Positions 54,442 through 64,000 of a DNA stretch of 64,000 nucleotides are shown here, piece after piece. Each line of letters opens with the position of its first letter. Within the stretch, counting starts at the first letter, position 1. The notes under the pieces were generated by a model. It ran no database searches. It was given only the letters and a program-made list of their open reading frames with translations, and was not told where the DNA came from. The translations under genes and the position numbers were made by a program. The DNA comes from Stomoxys calcitrans (Eukaryota > Arthropoda > Insecta > Diptera > Muscidae): NCBI RefSeq assembly GCF_963082655.1, contig NC_081554.1, positions 93,378,245 through 93,442,244 of the forward strand. Reading direction: 5' to 3'.

Positions 54442-55659
54442 TTATTTGCTTTCTGGCCTTATGTTACCTATCTCTTTAATCCTATCCTTTGTTCTATTAA
54501 GTACCTCACTCCCTGGAAGAACGCCGGTACCGAAATCGTATTTGGAATTTCGTCCAATAGCAATTTTGTGTTTTCTCTTCTAGGTCTTTGAGAAAATCGA
54601 ACACAGACAAATGATTGAGTATCTTCACAGAGAGTCCCTATTTTGTGACATAGTTGTAATTGCGTTCTAATTGAGGTCTCTGAACATATAATGTGCGACA
54701 TTGATGAAAATAAGGTTTGTTTCCTTGTTCTGCTCGACCATCAAGGGCTATTGACACAGTAGACCACGGGAAACTCTTTCATACTTAGTCGTTTCTTCAA
54801 TTTTACCACAACTTCAACGCGACTTTCATTGTCTTTCCTCTCAAATAGATCACAGTCCGTATACTTAGGAAGTTCTGTATCTGAACCGATGGTGATTGAA
54901 AAAGGTGTCCCCCAAGGGTCTATTATAGGCCCACTTCTCTTTTTCCAAAAGACCTTCCTAATCAATTACATCAAAGCCGAGTATACATGTATGAAGATGA
55001 CGTGCAGGTCTACGATATTTGAGCTGCCAACTTGGCAGCGTTAGTCGACGTGTACAGGATCTTAATAGTGATCTCACTCTCGTATGCAAATGGGCTGGGG
55101 CAAATGGCTTATTTTTGAATCCAATCAAATCGACAAGTTTAATCATACATAGAAATAGAAATTTTTCACTGCAAGGCATCGATATATTTGTCTACAGCCA
55201 GAAAGTAGAGCTCGTCTCCAGCGCCCAGAATGAGGGTGTAATTCTCAACAATTCGCTTAGCTGTACCAATTATATATACGCTGAACCAATCACATACTCC
55301 ACTGAACATTCGTTGTCTGCTGGCAAAAACTGACATGGTGCCAGGTTTACTGTACGGTGGCGAACTGTTTTCTAGTTGCGATTCGTTGAGTCGCCGTAAA
55401 TTGAACGTAGTATTTAATAGCATAATAAGGGTAATAGGGCATGTGTTACACATTTCTCCAAATCCCTAAATGGTTACAGCTTCGACTCTTTTTATTAAAA
55501 TAAGAGCTTTACAATTTCTTCTTAAGACTATTATCAAAGGGAAACCGAAATATCTCTTTGACAGACTTATGACCACGAGATTCAATAGAAGAAGGAGAAT
55601 TATACCATGAGGAGGTGTCTGGTTTGTGAAAGATAATTTTTTATTGGCCCTTTATGTCA

Positions 55660-56235
55660 TAGGGACGCTCTACCATTTGAGTGTTACGTTTGTAACATAT
55701 CGACATATTGGTCTAAGAGTATATATATTCTAAAGTATATATATTCTTGATTATCATGACATTTTAAGTCTATCAAGCCATGTCTGTCCGTCTTCCTATA
55801 CTTCCTATCAGTGTAGGCCGTTAGGGATTGTAAATGAGCCAGATCGGTTCATGTTTTGATATAGCTGCCTTATAACCCACTTTTGGATCTTGACTTCTTG
55901 AGCCTTTAGACGGCGCAATTCTTAACCGATTTTGTATTAGCGGTTCTGTTATGACTTTCAACAACTATGCCAAGCATGATTAAATTCGATTCATAAATTG
56001 ATATAGCTGCCATATAAACGGATCTGGGATCTTCACTTCTTAAGCCAGTAAAGAGCGCAATTATTATCCGACTTGTCTAAAATTTTGCTCGAAATCTTTT
56101 GCTTAGACTTCCAAAAATTGTGACAAGTATGGACCAAATCGGTTCATAACCTGTTCTCCCGATAATACTTCTTGAGCTTAATTAGCCAAATCGGATTAGA
56201 ATTGCGCCCTTAATTCTTATCCGATTTGGCTGAAA
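55660..56235 (+). repeat. DINE-like element, type A, 3' truncated
   Basis: The block 'tttgagtgttacgtttgtaacatatcg', 'agtatatatattcttgattatcatgacattttaagtc', 'gccatgtctgtccgtc' is followed by about three type A units. It stops at 56235 against a CR1-like LINE end. 'agtatatatattct' is duplicated within the block (about 55708 and 55733). Confidence 0.8.
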
Positions 56236-56900
56236 AGAATGTAGTGTTTATTGACATTTGTCTTAAATCTCTTGATGTCATAGTGGGTGGGAAAAAAACA
56301 TTAGCCAAAAGTCGATTCCACATACGAACGGTTCGGGCGAAATAAGAATTCTCTCTATAATGCATTGTCCGGTCCGCTGTCCAATCAATTTCAAACGTGT
56401 GCGAATTCCTGGAATGTCTAGCATCTCTGACAAACATCCTTACATCAGGAATAAGAGGACGAATATCAGACGAACACACACCATGGAAGCATCGATAGAA
56501 CAGCGCCAAACATCCCACATTGCAAAAATGTTCAAGGGAGACAATAGATTTGGACACCCCAATCAACGCCATCGCTCTCCTCTATACACGGTCCAGTAGC
56601 TTCAGGGATGATTTTGATTTTCGGCCTTATGAAAGTGGTATAGATGTTAAGAAGATCGGAAAGGGCGTCCCGGTAGCCGAGTTGGTAGCATGATTGGATT
56701 ACCAATGCAGGGATCGTGGGTTCGATTCCCGCCAGAAATCTTGGTCTGTCACTACTGTGATATCACAATGGACATAAAATTGTCTAAGTGAGTCTGTAAA
56801 AGGACTGCCACTCTTACCTAACCTAAGAAGATCAGAAAGAGTGAAGTAATTCTTACACCGTTTGAAGAAGCCTTAGCACTTGGATGCTTCTTTCGACACT
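56236..56900 (-). pseudogene. CR1-like LINE 3' end (third copy), hosting a SINE-2
   Basis: The minus strand reads SIVSLEHFCNVGCLALFYRC, then RTVRMWNRLLANVFFPPT. After the SINE-2 (56664-56824) the LINE continues for ~60 bp ('gtgaagtaattcttacaccgtttgaagaagcc', as at 25357-25385). Both sides line up with the 25.1-25.4 kb copy, proving one element before the SINE arrived. The upstream remainder was cut off where a DINE array starts at 56902. Confidence 0.88.
56664..56824 (+). mobile_element. SINE-2 with 15 bp target-site duplication
   Basis: The head is GGCGTCCCGGTAGCCGAGTTGG (A box TAGCCGAGTTGG, canonical) and GTGGGTTCGATTCCCGCC (B box intact). The tail is 'tatcacaatggac', 'gtctaagtgagtctg', 'ggactgccactc', 'tacctaacct'. 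Flanks are AAGAAGATCGGAAAG (56649-56663) and AAGAAGATCAGAAAG (56825-56839), one mismatch. Both pol III boxes are consensus, so the copy looks relatively young. Confidence 0.95.
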
Positions 56901-56901
56901 T

Positions 56902-57735
56902 ATCCGATTGGAATGAAATTTTGCACGACGTGTTTTGCTATGACTTCCAACAACTGTGCTAAGTATGGTTCAAATCGGTCCATAACCTGATATAGCTGCC
57001 ATATAAACCGATCTTGAATATTGACTTCTTGAGCCTCTAATCTGATTGGAATGAAATTTTGCACGACGTGTTTTGCTATGACTTCCAACAACTGTGCTAA
57101 GTATGGTTCAAATCGGTCCATAACCTGATATAGCTGCCATATAAATCTTGAATCGTGACTTCTTGAGGCACTAGAAAGCACAATTATTATCCGATTTGGC
57201 TGAAATTTTGCATGAGGTGTTTTGTTATGACTTCCAACAGATGTGCCAAATATATTTTCATTGGTCCATAAACTGATATAGCTGTCATATAAGTCGATAT
57301 GGGTTCTTAACTGCTTGAGCATCTAGAGGTCGCAATTATTATCCGATTTGGCTGAAATTTTGTTCAACGACTTCTCTTCTGAACTACGTGTCAATTATGG
57401 TCTGAATCGGTTTATAGCCTGAAATAGCTCCCATATAAACCGATCTCCCTATTTTGCTTCTTGAGCCTCATATAGGGAGATCGCAATTTTTATTCGAATT
57501 GGCTAAAATTTTACACAAAGACTTTTACCATGATCTCCAATATTCAATTCAATTATGGTCCGAATCGGACGATAACTTGATATTATAGCTCCAATATTAT
57601 AGTAAATCATTCCTGTTATCAAATATTTGCCCAACAAGATATATCGGGAAAAGAACTCGACAAATGCGATCCATGATGGAGGGTATATAAGATTCGCCCC
57701 AGCCGAACTTAGCACACTTTAACTTGCCGTTCAGG
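56902..57735 (+). mobile_element. DINE-like type A array with 3' end
   Basis: About five type A units are followed by the family 3' end ('atccatgatggagggtatataagattcgccccagccgaacttagcacac'). The first two units (56902-57040 and 57041-57179) are almost identical over ~100 bp with a 139 bp period, so they duplicated recently, whereas later units are diverged. The 5' block is missing. Confidence 0.85.
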
Positions 57736-57769
57736 GGATTGTTTAGACGATGGCACACTTGTTCCAAGT

Positions 57770-58145
57770 GTGAATATTAGATAAGTACTTTACTGAAATA
57801 GACCTTTCATTGGAGTACCATATTGCCCTGTTGGTCTTAGTGTCCGCTTGGTTGTTATTTTGGTATTAGGCTGACTCTTAAGTCAGATTTGTATTTTACT
57901 TTCAAAAGCCTTATCGAGCCACACATCCTGATTGAGGGTTTTTTGGGGTTGGGCGAATTCGCAGCTACTAATGGCTTATGTAATTCAAATTCGTACCCTT
58001 CACACAAAGATCGTTAATCTAAATTGTAAATTATCCCTAAAGGCCGGTCTACTTGTCCGTTTGGTTTATTTTTTGGGGGGGCTTAGATCGTCAACCAGAC
58101 ATTTGGCTCCAGAATAAATACAATTTTAAAACATATTGTCTCAAC
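57770..58145 (-). repeat. DINE-like type C core, inverted
   Basis: Reverse-complement type C words: 'ctttcattggagtaccatattg', 'gtccgcttggttg', 'gtattttactttcaaaagcctt', 'attgagggttttttggggttggg'. It sits between two forward DINE-like elements. Confidence 0.65.
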
Positions 58146-58154
58146 CGGTGCACA

Positions 58155-59190
58155 ACTTTTTATACCCACCACCGAAGGATGGGGATGTATTCATTTTGTC
58201 ATTCCGTTTGCAACACATCGAAATAACCATTTCCGACCCTATAAAGTATATATATTTTTGATCAGCGTAAAACTCTAAGACGATCTAGACATGTCCGTCC
58301 GTCTGTCTGTTGAAATCACGCTACAGTCTTTAAAAATAGAGATATTGAGCTGAAACTTTGCACAGATTCTTTTTTTTTGTCCATAAGCAGGTTAAGTTCG
58401 AAGATGGGCTATGTCGGACTATATCTTGATATAGCCCTCATATAGACCGATCCGCCGATTTAGGGTCTTAGGCCCATAAAAGCCACATTTATTTTCCGAT
58501 TTTGATGAAAATTGGGATAGTGAGTTGTGTTAGGCCCTTCAACATCCTTCGTCAATTTGGCCCATATCGGTCCAGATTTTGATATAGCTGCCATATCGAC
58601 CTATCCTCCGATTTAGGGTCTTAGTCCAATAAAAGCCACATTTATTATCCGATTCTGATGAAATTTCGGATAGTGAGTTGTGTTAGGCCCTTCAACATCC
58701 TTCGTCAATTTGGCCCAAATCGGTCCAGATTTGGATATAGCTGCCATATAGACCGATTTCTCGATTTAAGGTTTTGGGCCCATATGAGGCGCATTTATTG
58801 TCCGATATCGCCGAAATTTCGGACAGTGAGTTGTGTTAGGCTCTTCGACATTTTTCTGCAAATTGGCCCAAATCGGTCCAGATTTGGATATAGCTGCCAT
58901 GTAGACCGATATCTCGATTTATAGTCTTGGCCCCATAAATGGCGCATTTATAATCCGATATAACTGATATTTGACACATTGACTTATGTTAGGCTTTTCG
59001 ACAGCCGTGTCGTAAATGGTTCAGATCGGTTTATTTTTAGATATAGCTACTGTACTTATTAGTATTTGGTCCAAATCGGAACATATTTCGATATAACTGC
59101 TATGGGGCATAAGGTGTGCAATTTTCACCGGATTTTGATGAAAGGTGGTTTACATATATACCCGAACTTAACACCTTTGTACTTGTTCTT
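58155..59190 (+). mobile_element. Complete DINE-like element, type B
   Basis: The 5' block is the best match here to DINE-1 as I know it: 'tttttatacccaccaccgaaggatgggg', 'tttccgaccctataaagtatatatatttttgatcag', 'acgatctagacatgtccgtccgtctgtctg'. Four to five type B units of about 150 bp follow ('tagctgccatat.gacc', 'ttaggcccataaaagccacattta', 'gatagtgagttgtgttaggccc'). The 3' end reads 'acatatatacccgaacttaacacctttgtacttg'. It has no coding capacity. Confidence 0.87.
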
Positions 59191-60164
59191 TTTTATAATG
59201 GATTTCGACAGAAAAATCCCATATAGGCATTCGAGGATTTAAATCGGAAGTTCAGTTTATATGGGTGCTATATCTGCTTATGGACCTACTTCGTTCTTAC
59301 TTGCCATAGATGGTATGAGTCATTAAAGAAATGGGGTGTATTTAATTGCGGAGTTCTGTATATAATAATACTTGTACATGTTTTGCCTTTGATTTGCTTT
59401 TTAGCTCGCTTATATTTTCCAAACCATACTCATGGTATGACATCTCTAGCATTGAAAAAACTTAAAGTAACGCGGAGAGTTCCAGGAGATTAATTTTCTG
59501 TAGCAGCTAAATGTTCAAGTGTAAAACAACAACTTCATTAAATCGCAAAACAAATAAAACTGACGAATGAATGCACAAAACAAAGAAGCAGCAGAAGAGG
59601 CGAGTACGACAAACTGCTGGGAGTAAATCGCATATAAACTAAATACTTTTTAAACAAGCGATACAAATAAAACTAATATCAACTGCAACTGAGAAGATTA
59701 ACATTGCTGCAGCTCTATGTGTTGCTTCGAAAACTTTGCCAAAAACTCAATCCACGAACGGCTGTTTGAATGGATGGACAAAGGACGGACATTACAGGAA
59801 TGAATGAATGAGTGGTACGAAGGATAAGGCCATTACTCATACTCCGATTGAATTTGGCAACTTTTCCCAAGCAGTGTTGAAGATGCGGACTGAATGAATG
59901 TGTGACTGATGCGACAGTTTGACAAAGGGAATCTGTTCCTGCTGTAGATAAGAAAGGGTCACTGGCCAGGACATAAAAATGAAATATAAGGGATTTAAGG
60001 CGATTAAGAGATAAAACAAAATTAAAACCCTTCTCCCATGGCGCCAAGTTTTTTCATTATTACCTGTTTTCATCATACATGGATATGGTTCCTTATATCA
60101 TGGTTTATAACATGGAGGGAATGGCGAATTGCTCCACAAACCAACCAATATAGAACAGCGGGGA
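59191..60164. other. Low-copy-looking DNA
   Basis: No gene is supported; the minus-strand ORF at 59715-60047 has no motif. I see nothing repetitive except a short DINE-like word at 59250-59275. Confidence 0.4.
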
Positions 60165-60235
60165 AAACTATTCATTTCAATGAGTGGTGTACGATTCAAG
60201 TTTAAGTTCAATTACCTACAACAAAATGACCCTTT
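60165..60235 (-). mobile_element. SINE-1 3' tail remnant
   Basis: 'catttcaatgagtggtgtacgattcaagtttaagttcaat' is the complement of the SINE-1 3' body ('attgaacttaaacttgaatc..acagcactcattga'). Only this part survives. Confidence 0.6.
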
Positions 60236-60506
60236 TTTTTTAGTGCAAGTGTAGGGCTAGTTTACAATAAATTCATATCAATGCCATGATCCACAGGGAG
60301 TGTTATATGTCCACTCTTGTGAGTGATGTCTATAAATAGCCTACTGACAACTTTAACTGAGTTGAACAATGTTGTCGCTCTTCAATATGCCCAATATCCA
60401 AGTTAATTCTTGGCCTAGACCAACATATCCAGGCTGGAATATGTTTATAAGGAGTGTCAAGATTGGGCAATAGGAAATGGATATCGATATTCAGCAAAAT
60501 CAAGTA

Positions 60507-62300
60507 AAGGGTGAATTTTAGCTACTATCTTTTTGGAAATACTGGTTTAAACAGCACAACGCTTGCCAATTATTAAATTTTGTGTGGTTTCAACAATACG
60601 GTGCCACATGCCACACAGCACGCGTAACAATGGACTTATTCAGCGACGAGTTCGGTGAATATTTTATTTCTCGCTCGGGACTATTTTTTGTGGGGCTAAG
60701 TTAGGTTAGGTTTAAGTGACAGTCTGCCATCAGACTCACTTAGACGTTTTCGTCCATTATGATAACACAGGAACAGAAGAAGGAAGATGCCTTCTATTGT
60801 AGTTCCTACCGTTGAACCATCCAGATCGCTTTAAAAAGCCCAATAAATTACGAATGTTTACATCCTCTAAATCAGACAGGTTCTCAAAGAAATGACTGCT
60901 AGTGCGGGACACACACACAGAAGGTGCTCTATATGCTCTTCTTCTTCGATATCCTCACAGCTTCTGCAAAAGTCGTTGCAGGCAAGCTTCAGTCTGTCAG
61001 CATGTCTTCCGATTAGACAATGCCCATTCATGACAGACACAATGACTGAGACATCTGTTCTAGCCAACGACAGCAAATCAGTAGACCTCTTCAAGTCTAG
61101 ATTAGGCCACACAGTTTTGGAATGCTCACAGCCCCCTCTTTGTGATCATCTATCATTCGTCGTCCTTCGGGCCTGGTCCCGAAAACTTAGCTTACATGTC
61201 GCTAGAGGTATACCCACAGATTCCAGTATCCCTGGAATGTGTAGGGTAGTTCCTAGTCTCGTAAGCTCGTCCGCTTTACAATTCCCAGGGATTTCTCTGT
61301 GGCCCGCCATCTAGAACAGGTGAATTTTGAACTGTTCAGTCATCTGATTGAGAGATCTGCGACAGTCGATGGCGGTTTTTGTGTTCAGAAATACGTTCTC
61401 CAGGGATTAAATGGCTGCCTGTCTGTCTGAGAAGATATTTATGCCAATCGTCGTAATGACATTATATCTAAGCCATTCCACCATTTCCTTAATTGGAAGG
61501 ATATCCGCTTGATACACACTGATATGACCAGTTCTTAGTATTTAGAGTACACCCCAAAACTATGAAACTTCTGTTACCAGGGATTTCGTAGCTCCAATCG
61601 GTTCTATAAGGAATAGTGGTGCAGTAATTTTTATCAAAAGCGGCTCAGGTAGGATGTAATCCATACTGCCTGAAACATCGGATATTGTATCCGTAGCCGT
61701 CACATGACCGATGAGAAAGTTCCCTTAAACTCACGGTCGCTGCAATTTGTCTAGCCCCAATGTCCAGAGGCATAAGATGTAGCATTAAATTCAGTGCATC
61801 GGATGGTGTCGTCCTCAGTGCGGCTGTGATGCACAAACAAGCCATCCTTTGGATCCGGTTAAGTATTGAGCAGTAGATGGACTTTTGAAGCGCCATCCAC
61901 CAGATCACAACACCATATAGCGATGTAGGTCTGACAACTGAGATGTAGGTCTGACAAATGACACCCGGTCTAACCCCTCAACTTTTGCCAATGGCTCTCT
62001 TGCAGGTGTGTAGGGCAAGAGTGGCCTCTCTTCCCCTTTCCAAATGTGGGGACGTATTGGAAGACAACATTGAAGCATTTATTCGTGAGATGCCGGCCGA
62101 AATGTTGGAAAGGGTATGACAAAATTGGACGGATGAACCATTTGAGGCACAGTCACGGTCAACATTTGCATGAGGTAATCTTCAAACATTAAATTATATG
62201 GACCGTACTATCGATTCATATATAGATTTCATAAATTTTTCTGAATTTTATGTGTTTTTTTTTTGAAAAACTTTCCTATAGCTCTTAATAAATCACCCTT
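60507..62300 (+). mobile_element. rosa-type mariner split by a LINE insertion
   Basis: TA flanks (60505-60506 and 62301-62302) and ends AAGGGTGAATTTTAGC and AAATCACCCTT form inverted repeats like those at 18200-18780. The left half (to 60695) has WFQQYGATCHTARVTM, with the second catalytic Asp changed to Tyr; the right half (from 62045) has VLEDNIEAFIREMPAEMLER then a TGA, and QNWTDEPFEAQ, finishing near 62189. The N-terminal half is deleted. A LINE occupies 60696-62044. Confidence 0.88.
60696..62044 (-). pseudogene. LINE with RNase H-type C terminus, 5'-truncated, inserted in rosa
   Basis: Minus strand. It starts in the RT thumb (EATLALHTCKRAIGKS-like, then VIWWMALQKSIYCSIL, RIQRMACLCITAALRTTPSD), passes the RNase H region (INIFSDRQAA-like with the Asp), and reaches DVSVIVSVMNGHCLIGRHAD and CRSCEDIEEEEHIEHLLCVC, the Cys/His cluster. 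The 3' UTR ends in AACCTAACCTAACTTAG next to 60696. The flanking TGTGGGG (60689-60695 and 62045-62051) is a likely 7 bp target-site duplication. Frameshifts are present. Confidence 0.87.
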
Positions 62301-62302
62301 TA

Positions 62303-62966
62303 ATTGTGGGTGATCTGAGATAGGAAACTGAACTGTATGTGCCGTATTCAAAATTGTATGGACAAGGCTCGAATACTAAAATGGTCACTATCTTTAGGAG
62401 CGGTAGAATCTAAATGTTTGTTTCACCATCTTTACAGGACCGTCAGTATTAAAAAAAATACTTATTTTCGCCTAGTAGTAATTTTTGGACTGGGGTTTTT
62501 TGGATTGGGTTTTTCCAAAAATAAGCATTACATAAGAAAACTAAAATACTTTCTTATACCTTAAAAGCGTTTAATCAAGAAAAATTTTTGTTTTTGAAAT
62601 AAATACAGAAAAACAATGCGTATGCCCCCGCGCATGTACATTCCATGTTACAACAACTACTGAAACAAAGAGAACAAGAATACGTGTGACTTGCCATCAA
62701 CGCTACCGTAAAAAGCTGGAATCGCTGCTAATAATACTGAGGGGATATGGCAAAGACGACAAAAATTATGGCCAGTAATAGTGCCTAGCTTCTACTGCTA
62801 TTAGATCATAACACTTGAAAATACATATTATCCTCGACCAGAACTGACATAGGAACTCACAATAATCCGAGGTGAATGTCCTTAAGAAACGGGATAGGTT
62901 AAATTAAATTTTACCGGCAATCTGTAGGAAGATGGTTTCTAGGGATAATTTCCCATATTATAAATA
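62303..62966. other. Unassigned DNA
   Basis: I see no gene or repeat; the ORF at 62337-62564 (+) has no motif. Confidence 0.4.
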
Positions 62967-63187
62967 AGGGGCGTTTTTTATAACCGAGTCCGAACTGCGT
63001 GCCGTAGTGCGACATCTCTTTGTGTAAAAGTTCTGACATGGCTGCTATACCAAATGGTACATTACCTCACAAATGTCGCATTAGAAAGAAATAATCTCCG
63101 CTTTAAGTTTTTTTCTGATGTTCTCGCCATCAGAAAAAGGCGTTCAGCGTCATAGGCGAAAATGCCAACCTCTGCGCTACGATGGCC
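62967..63187 (-). mobile_element. SINE-1 copy with internal B box loss
   Basis: In minus orientation the head GGCCATCGTAGCGCAGAGGT is present, but the sequence around the B box is replaced by 'ctttttctgatggcgagaac', removing GGTTCGAATCC. The body runs to 'ggactcggttataaaaaacgcccct' and the 3' tail is missing. It lies against a LINE fragment at 63188. Confidence 0.85.
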
Positions 63188-63765
63188 TTCAAATACTCAC
63201 ATCCGCTAATTCAGGCAAGTACTCAAAGAAATGATAAACTAAAATGGTACTTATTCTGCTTGCCCGTGCGGGACACACACAGCTGATGTTCTATAGTCTC
63301 CTCTTACTTGACATCCACATACTTTCCGCAGAAGTCATTACTTGCAACCTTCAGTCTGTCAGCATGTTTTTCGGTTAGACAGTGACATGCCACGATGTAC
63401 ATAATGACTGTGACTTCTGTTCCAGCCAATAACAGCAGAGCGATAGACCCCTTCAAGTCTAGGTAAGGTCACTTTCACCGTCCGCTCCTATGTGACCATC
63501 TGTCATTCGTTAACCCTTCGAACCTGATCCTGAAGAATTAGCTTTCATGTCACTAAAGGAATGCCCAAAAGTCTCTAGTCACGCAAGTTCATCTTCTCTA
63601 CAATTCTTTTGGATGTCTCTGTGAACGGTCAGATAAATTTTTAATTATCTCATTGAGAGATCTACGACAATCGTGGGAGATTTTTAAATTAAGTTATATG
63701 TTCGCCAGGCAATGTGTAATCCACACTGCCTTGCACAGTGAGCGTTGTATAAAGGATAACACAGT
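63188..63765 (-). pseudogene. LINE C-terminal fragment, same family as 60.7 kb
   Basis: Co-linear with 60850-61440: 'ctcacatccgctaattcagg', 'gtgcgggacacacacagc', 'cttcagtctgtcagcatg', 'gattag/ggttagacagtgac', 'gtcattcgt', 'catgtcactaaaggaatgccc'. It covers the region of the Cys/His cluster and RNase H C terminus, with no open frame. The 3' UTR is missing at the SINE boundary. Confidence 0.75.
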
Positions 63766-64000
63766 GTCAAATCAAATCAGTCACAAATCATCCTAATCTA
63801 ACCTTACGTTTTAACCTTTGAGGAGTTATCCGCAATTCTATACTCAATAAAAGTTTTTATTCAAAACAGCAAAAACGTTTGCTAAAACAACAGTTTTTGT
63901 TTGCAGACATTACTGCTGCTTCAGCAAACATAGCGCTGGTGGTTTAGCAAATAATTCGTACTGCTATTTTAGCTAACAAAACCTGATGTTTTATATACAA
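63766..64000. other. Unassigned AT-rich DNA at right edge
   Basis: 'agcaaaaacgtttgctaaaacaacagtttttgtttgcagacat' and 'ttagcaaataattcgtactgctattttagctaacaaaa' suggest diverged short GCTAAAACA/TTTGC-type repeats. They could be one end of a repeat continuing past the window, but no class can be named. Confidence 0.35.

Larger units (their letters stand above)
52260..55625 (+). mobile_element. LINE (endonuclease to RT), split by three nested insertions
   Basis: Plus-strand pieces lie in correct order. Endonuclease (52.31-52.74 kb): GVHVICISET, GGGVAFFAKS, IGCVYRPNN, ITGNFNTN. Linker (53.13-53.40 kb): ending in RTVNNRIASAKSHYYHSQFR. RT start (53.93-54.13 kb): AIGPDRVHPIF. RT fingers to thumb (54.44-55.62 kb): FEKIEHRQMIEYL, DHGKLFHT-like motif A area, EKGVPQGSIIGPLLF (motif B), ANGLFLNPIKSTSLI, then 'LSRRKLNVVFN'-like thumb. 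YADD is lost in a frameshift near 54.97 kb. It is related to the LINEs at 1 and 48.1 kb. The gaps hold a transposase relic, another LINE and a SINE. Confidence 0.85.

Overview
This window looks like gene-poor nuclear DNA from a higher fly. A calyptrate or muscoid species of the Musca/Stomoxys type is most likely. The reasons are a dense population of DINE-1-like (Helentron-related) elements, irritans-type and rosa-type mariner relics, tRNA-derived SINEs and many dead non-LTR retrotransposons (LINEs) embedded in AT-rich sequence. I found no convincing host gene, true tRNA, rRNA, CRISPR array or operon. Almost every protein-like stretch belongs to a LINE or a transposase. The window is best read as intergenic or intronic DNA built from several generations of transposons. 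The species assignment is an inference from repeat types, not a database result.

Layout. 1-1.1 kb: 3' end of a LINE with an open reverse-transcriptase frame cut by the window edge. 1.3-9.2 kb: DINE-like arrays, a SINE remnant, two LINE fragments, a 237 bp mariner deletion derivative, then a long DINE composite. 9.3-14.5 kb: mostly unassigned DNA with one small ORF, a DINE array and an unclassified repeat (here called X). 14.5-18.2 kb: array and LINE scraps plus single-copy-looking DNA. 18.2-20.1 kb: an internally deleted rosa-type (DD41D) mariner, then a ~1 kb giant inverted repeat. 20.1-24.1 kb: LINE scraps including an RTE-type one. 24.8-26.7 kb: a CR1-like LINE. 28.4-32.2 kb: repeat X and a LINE with endonuclease, RT and RNase H regions. 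33.4-36 kb: a SINE with target-site duplications, a second inverted repeat and a short complete DINE. 36-39 kb: unassigned ORFs and a compact tRNA-derived SINE. 39-50 kb: DINE-like arrays, an R1/jockey-like LINE and SINE copies. 50-59 kb: a heavily nested LINE, more LINE ends, DINEs and a SINE inserted into a LINE. 60.5-62.3 kb: a rosa mariner split by a LINE. 62.9-63.8 kb: SINE and LINE fragments.

How the parts relate. The LINEs supplied reverse transcriptase for the SINEs. The compact SINE (38.0 and 56.7 kb) ends in the same ~60 bp tail as the RNase-H-bearing LINE seen at 39.0 and 60.7 kb, so donor and parasite can both be seen here. DINE-like elements share one terminal block but carry at least three unrelated tandem cores (types A, B and C below). 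All reverse transcriptases and transposases that can be judged are broken or incomplete; only the left-edge LINE frame is open, and its upstream part lies outside the window.
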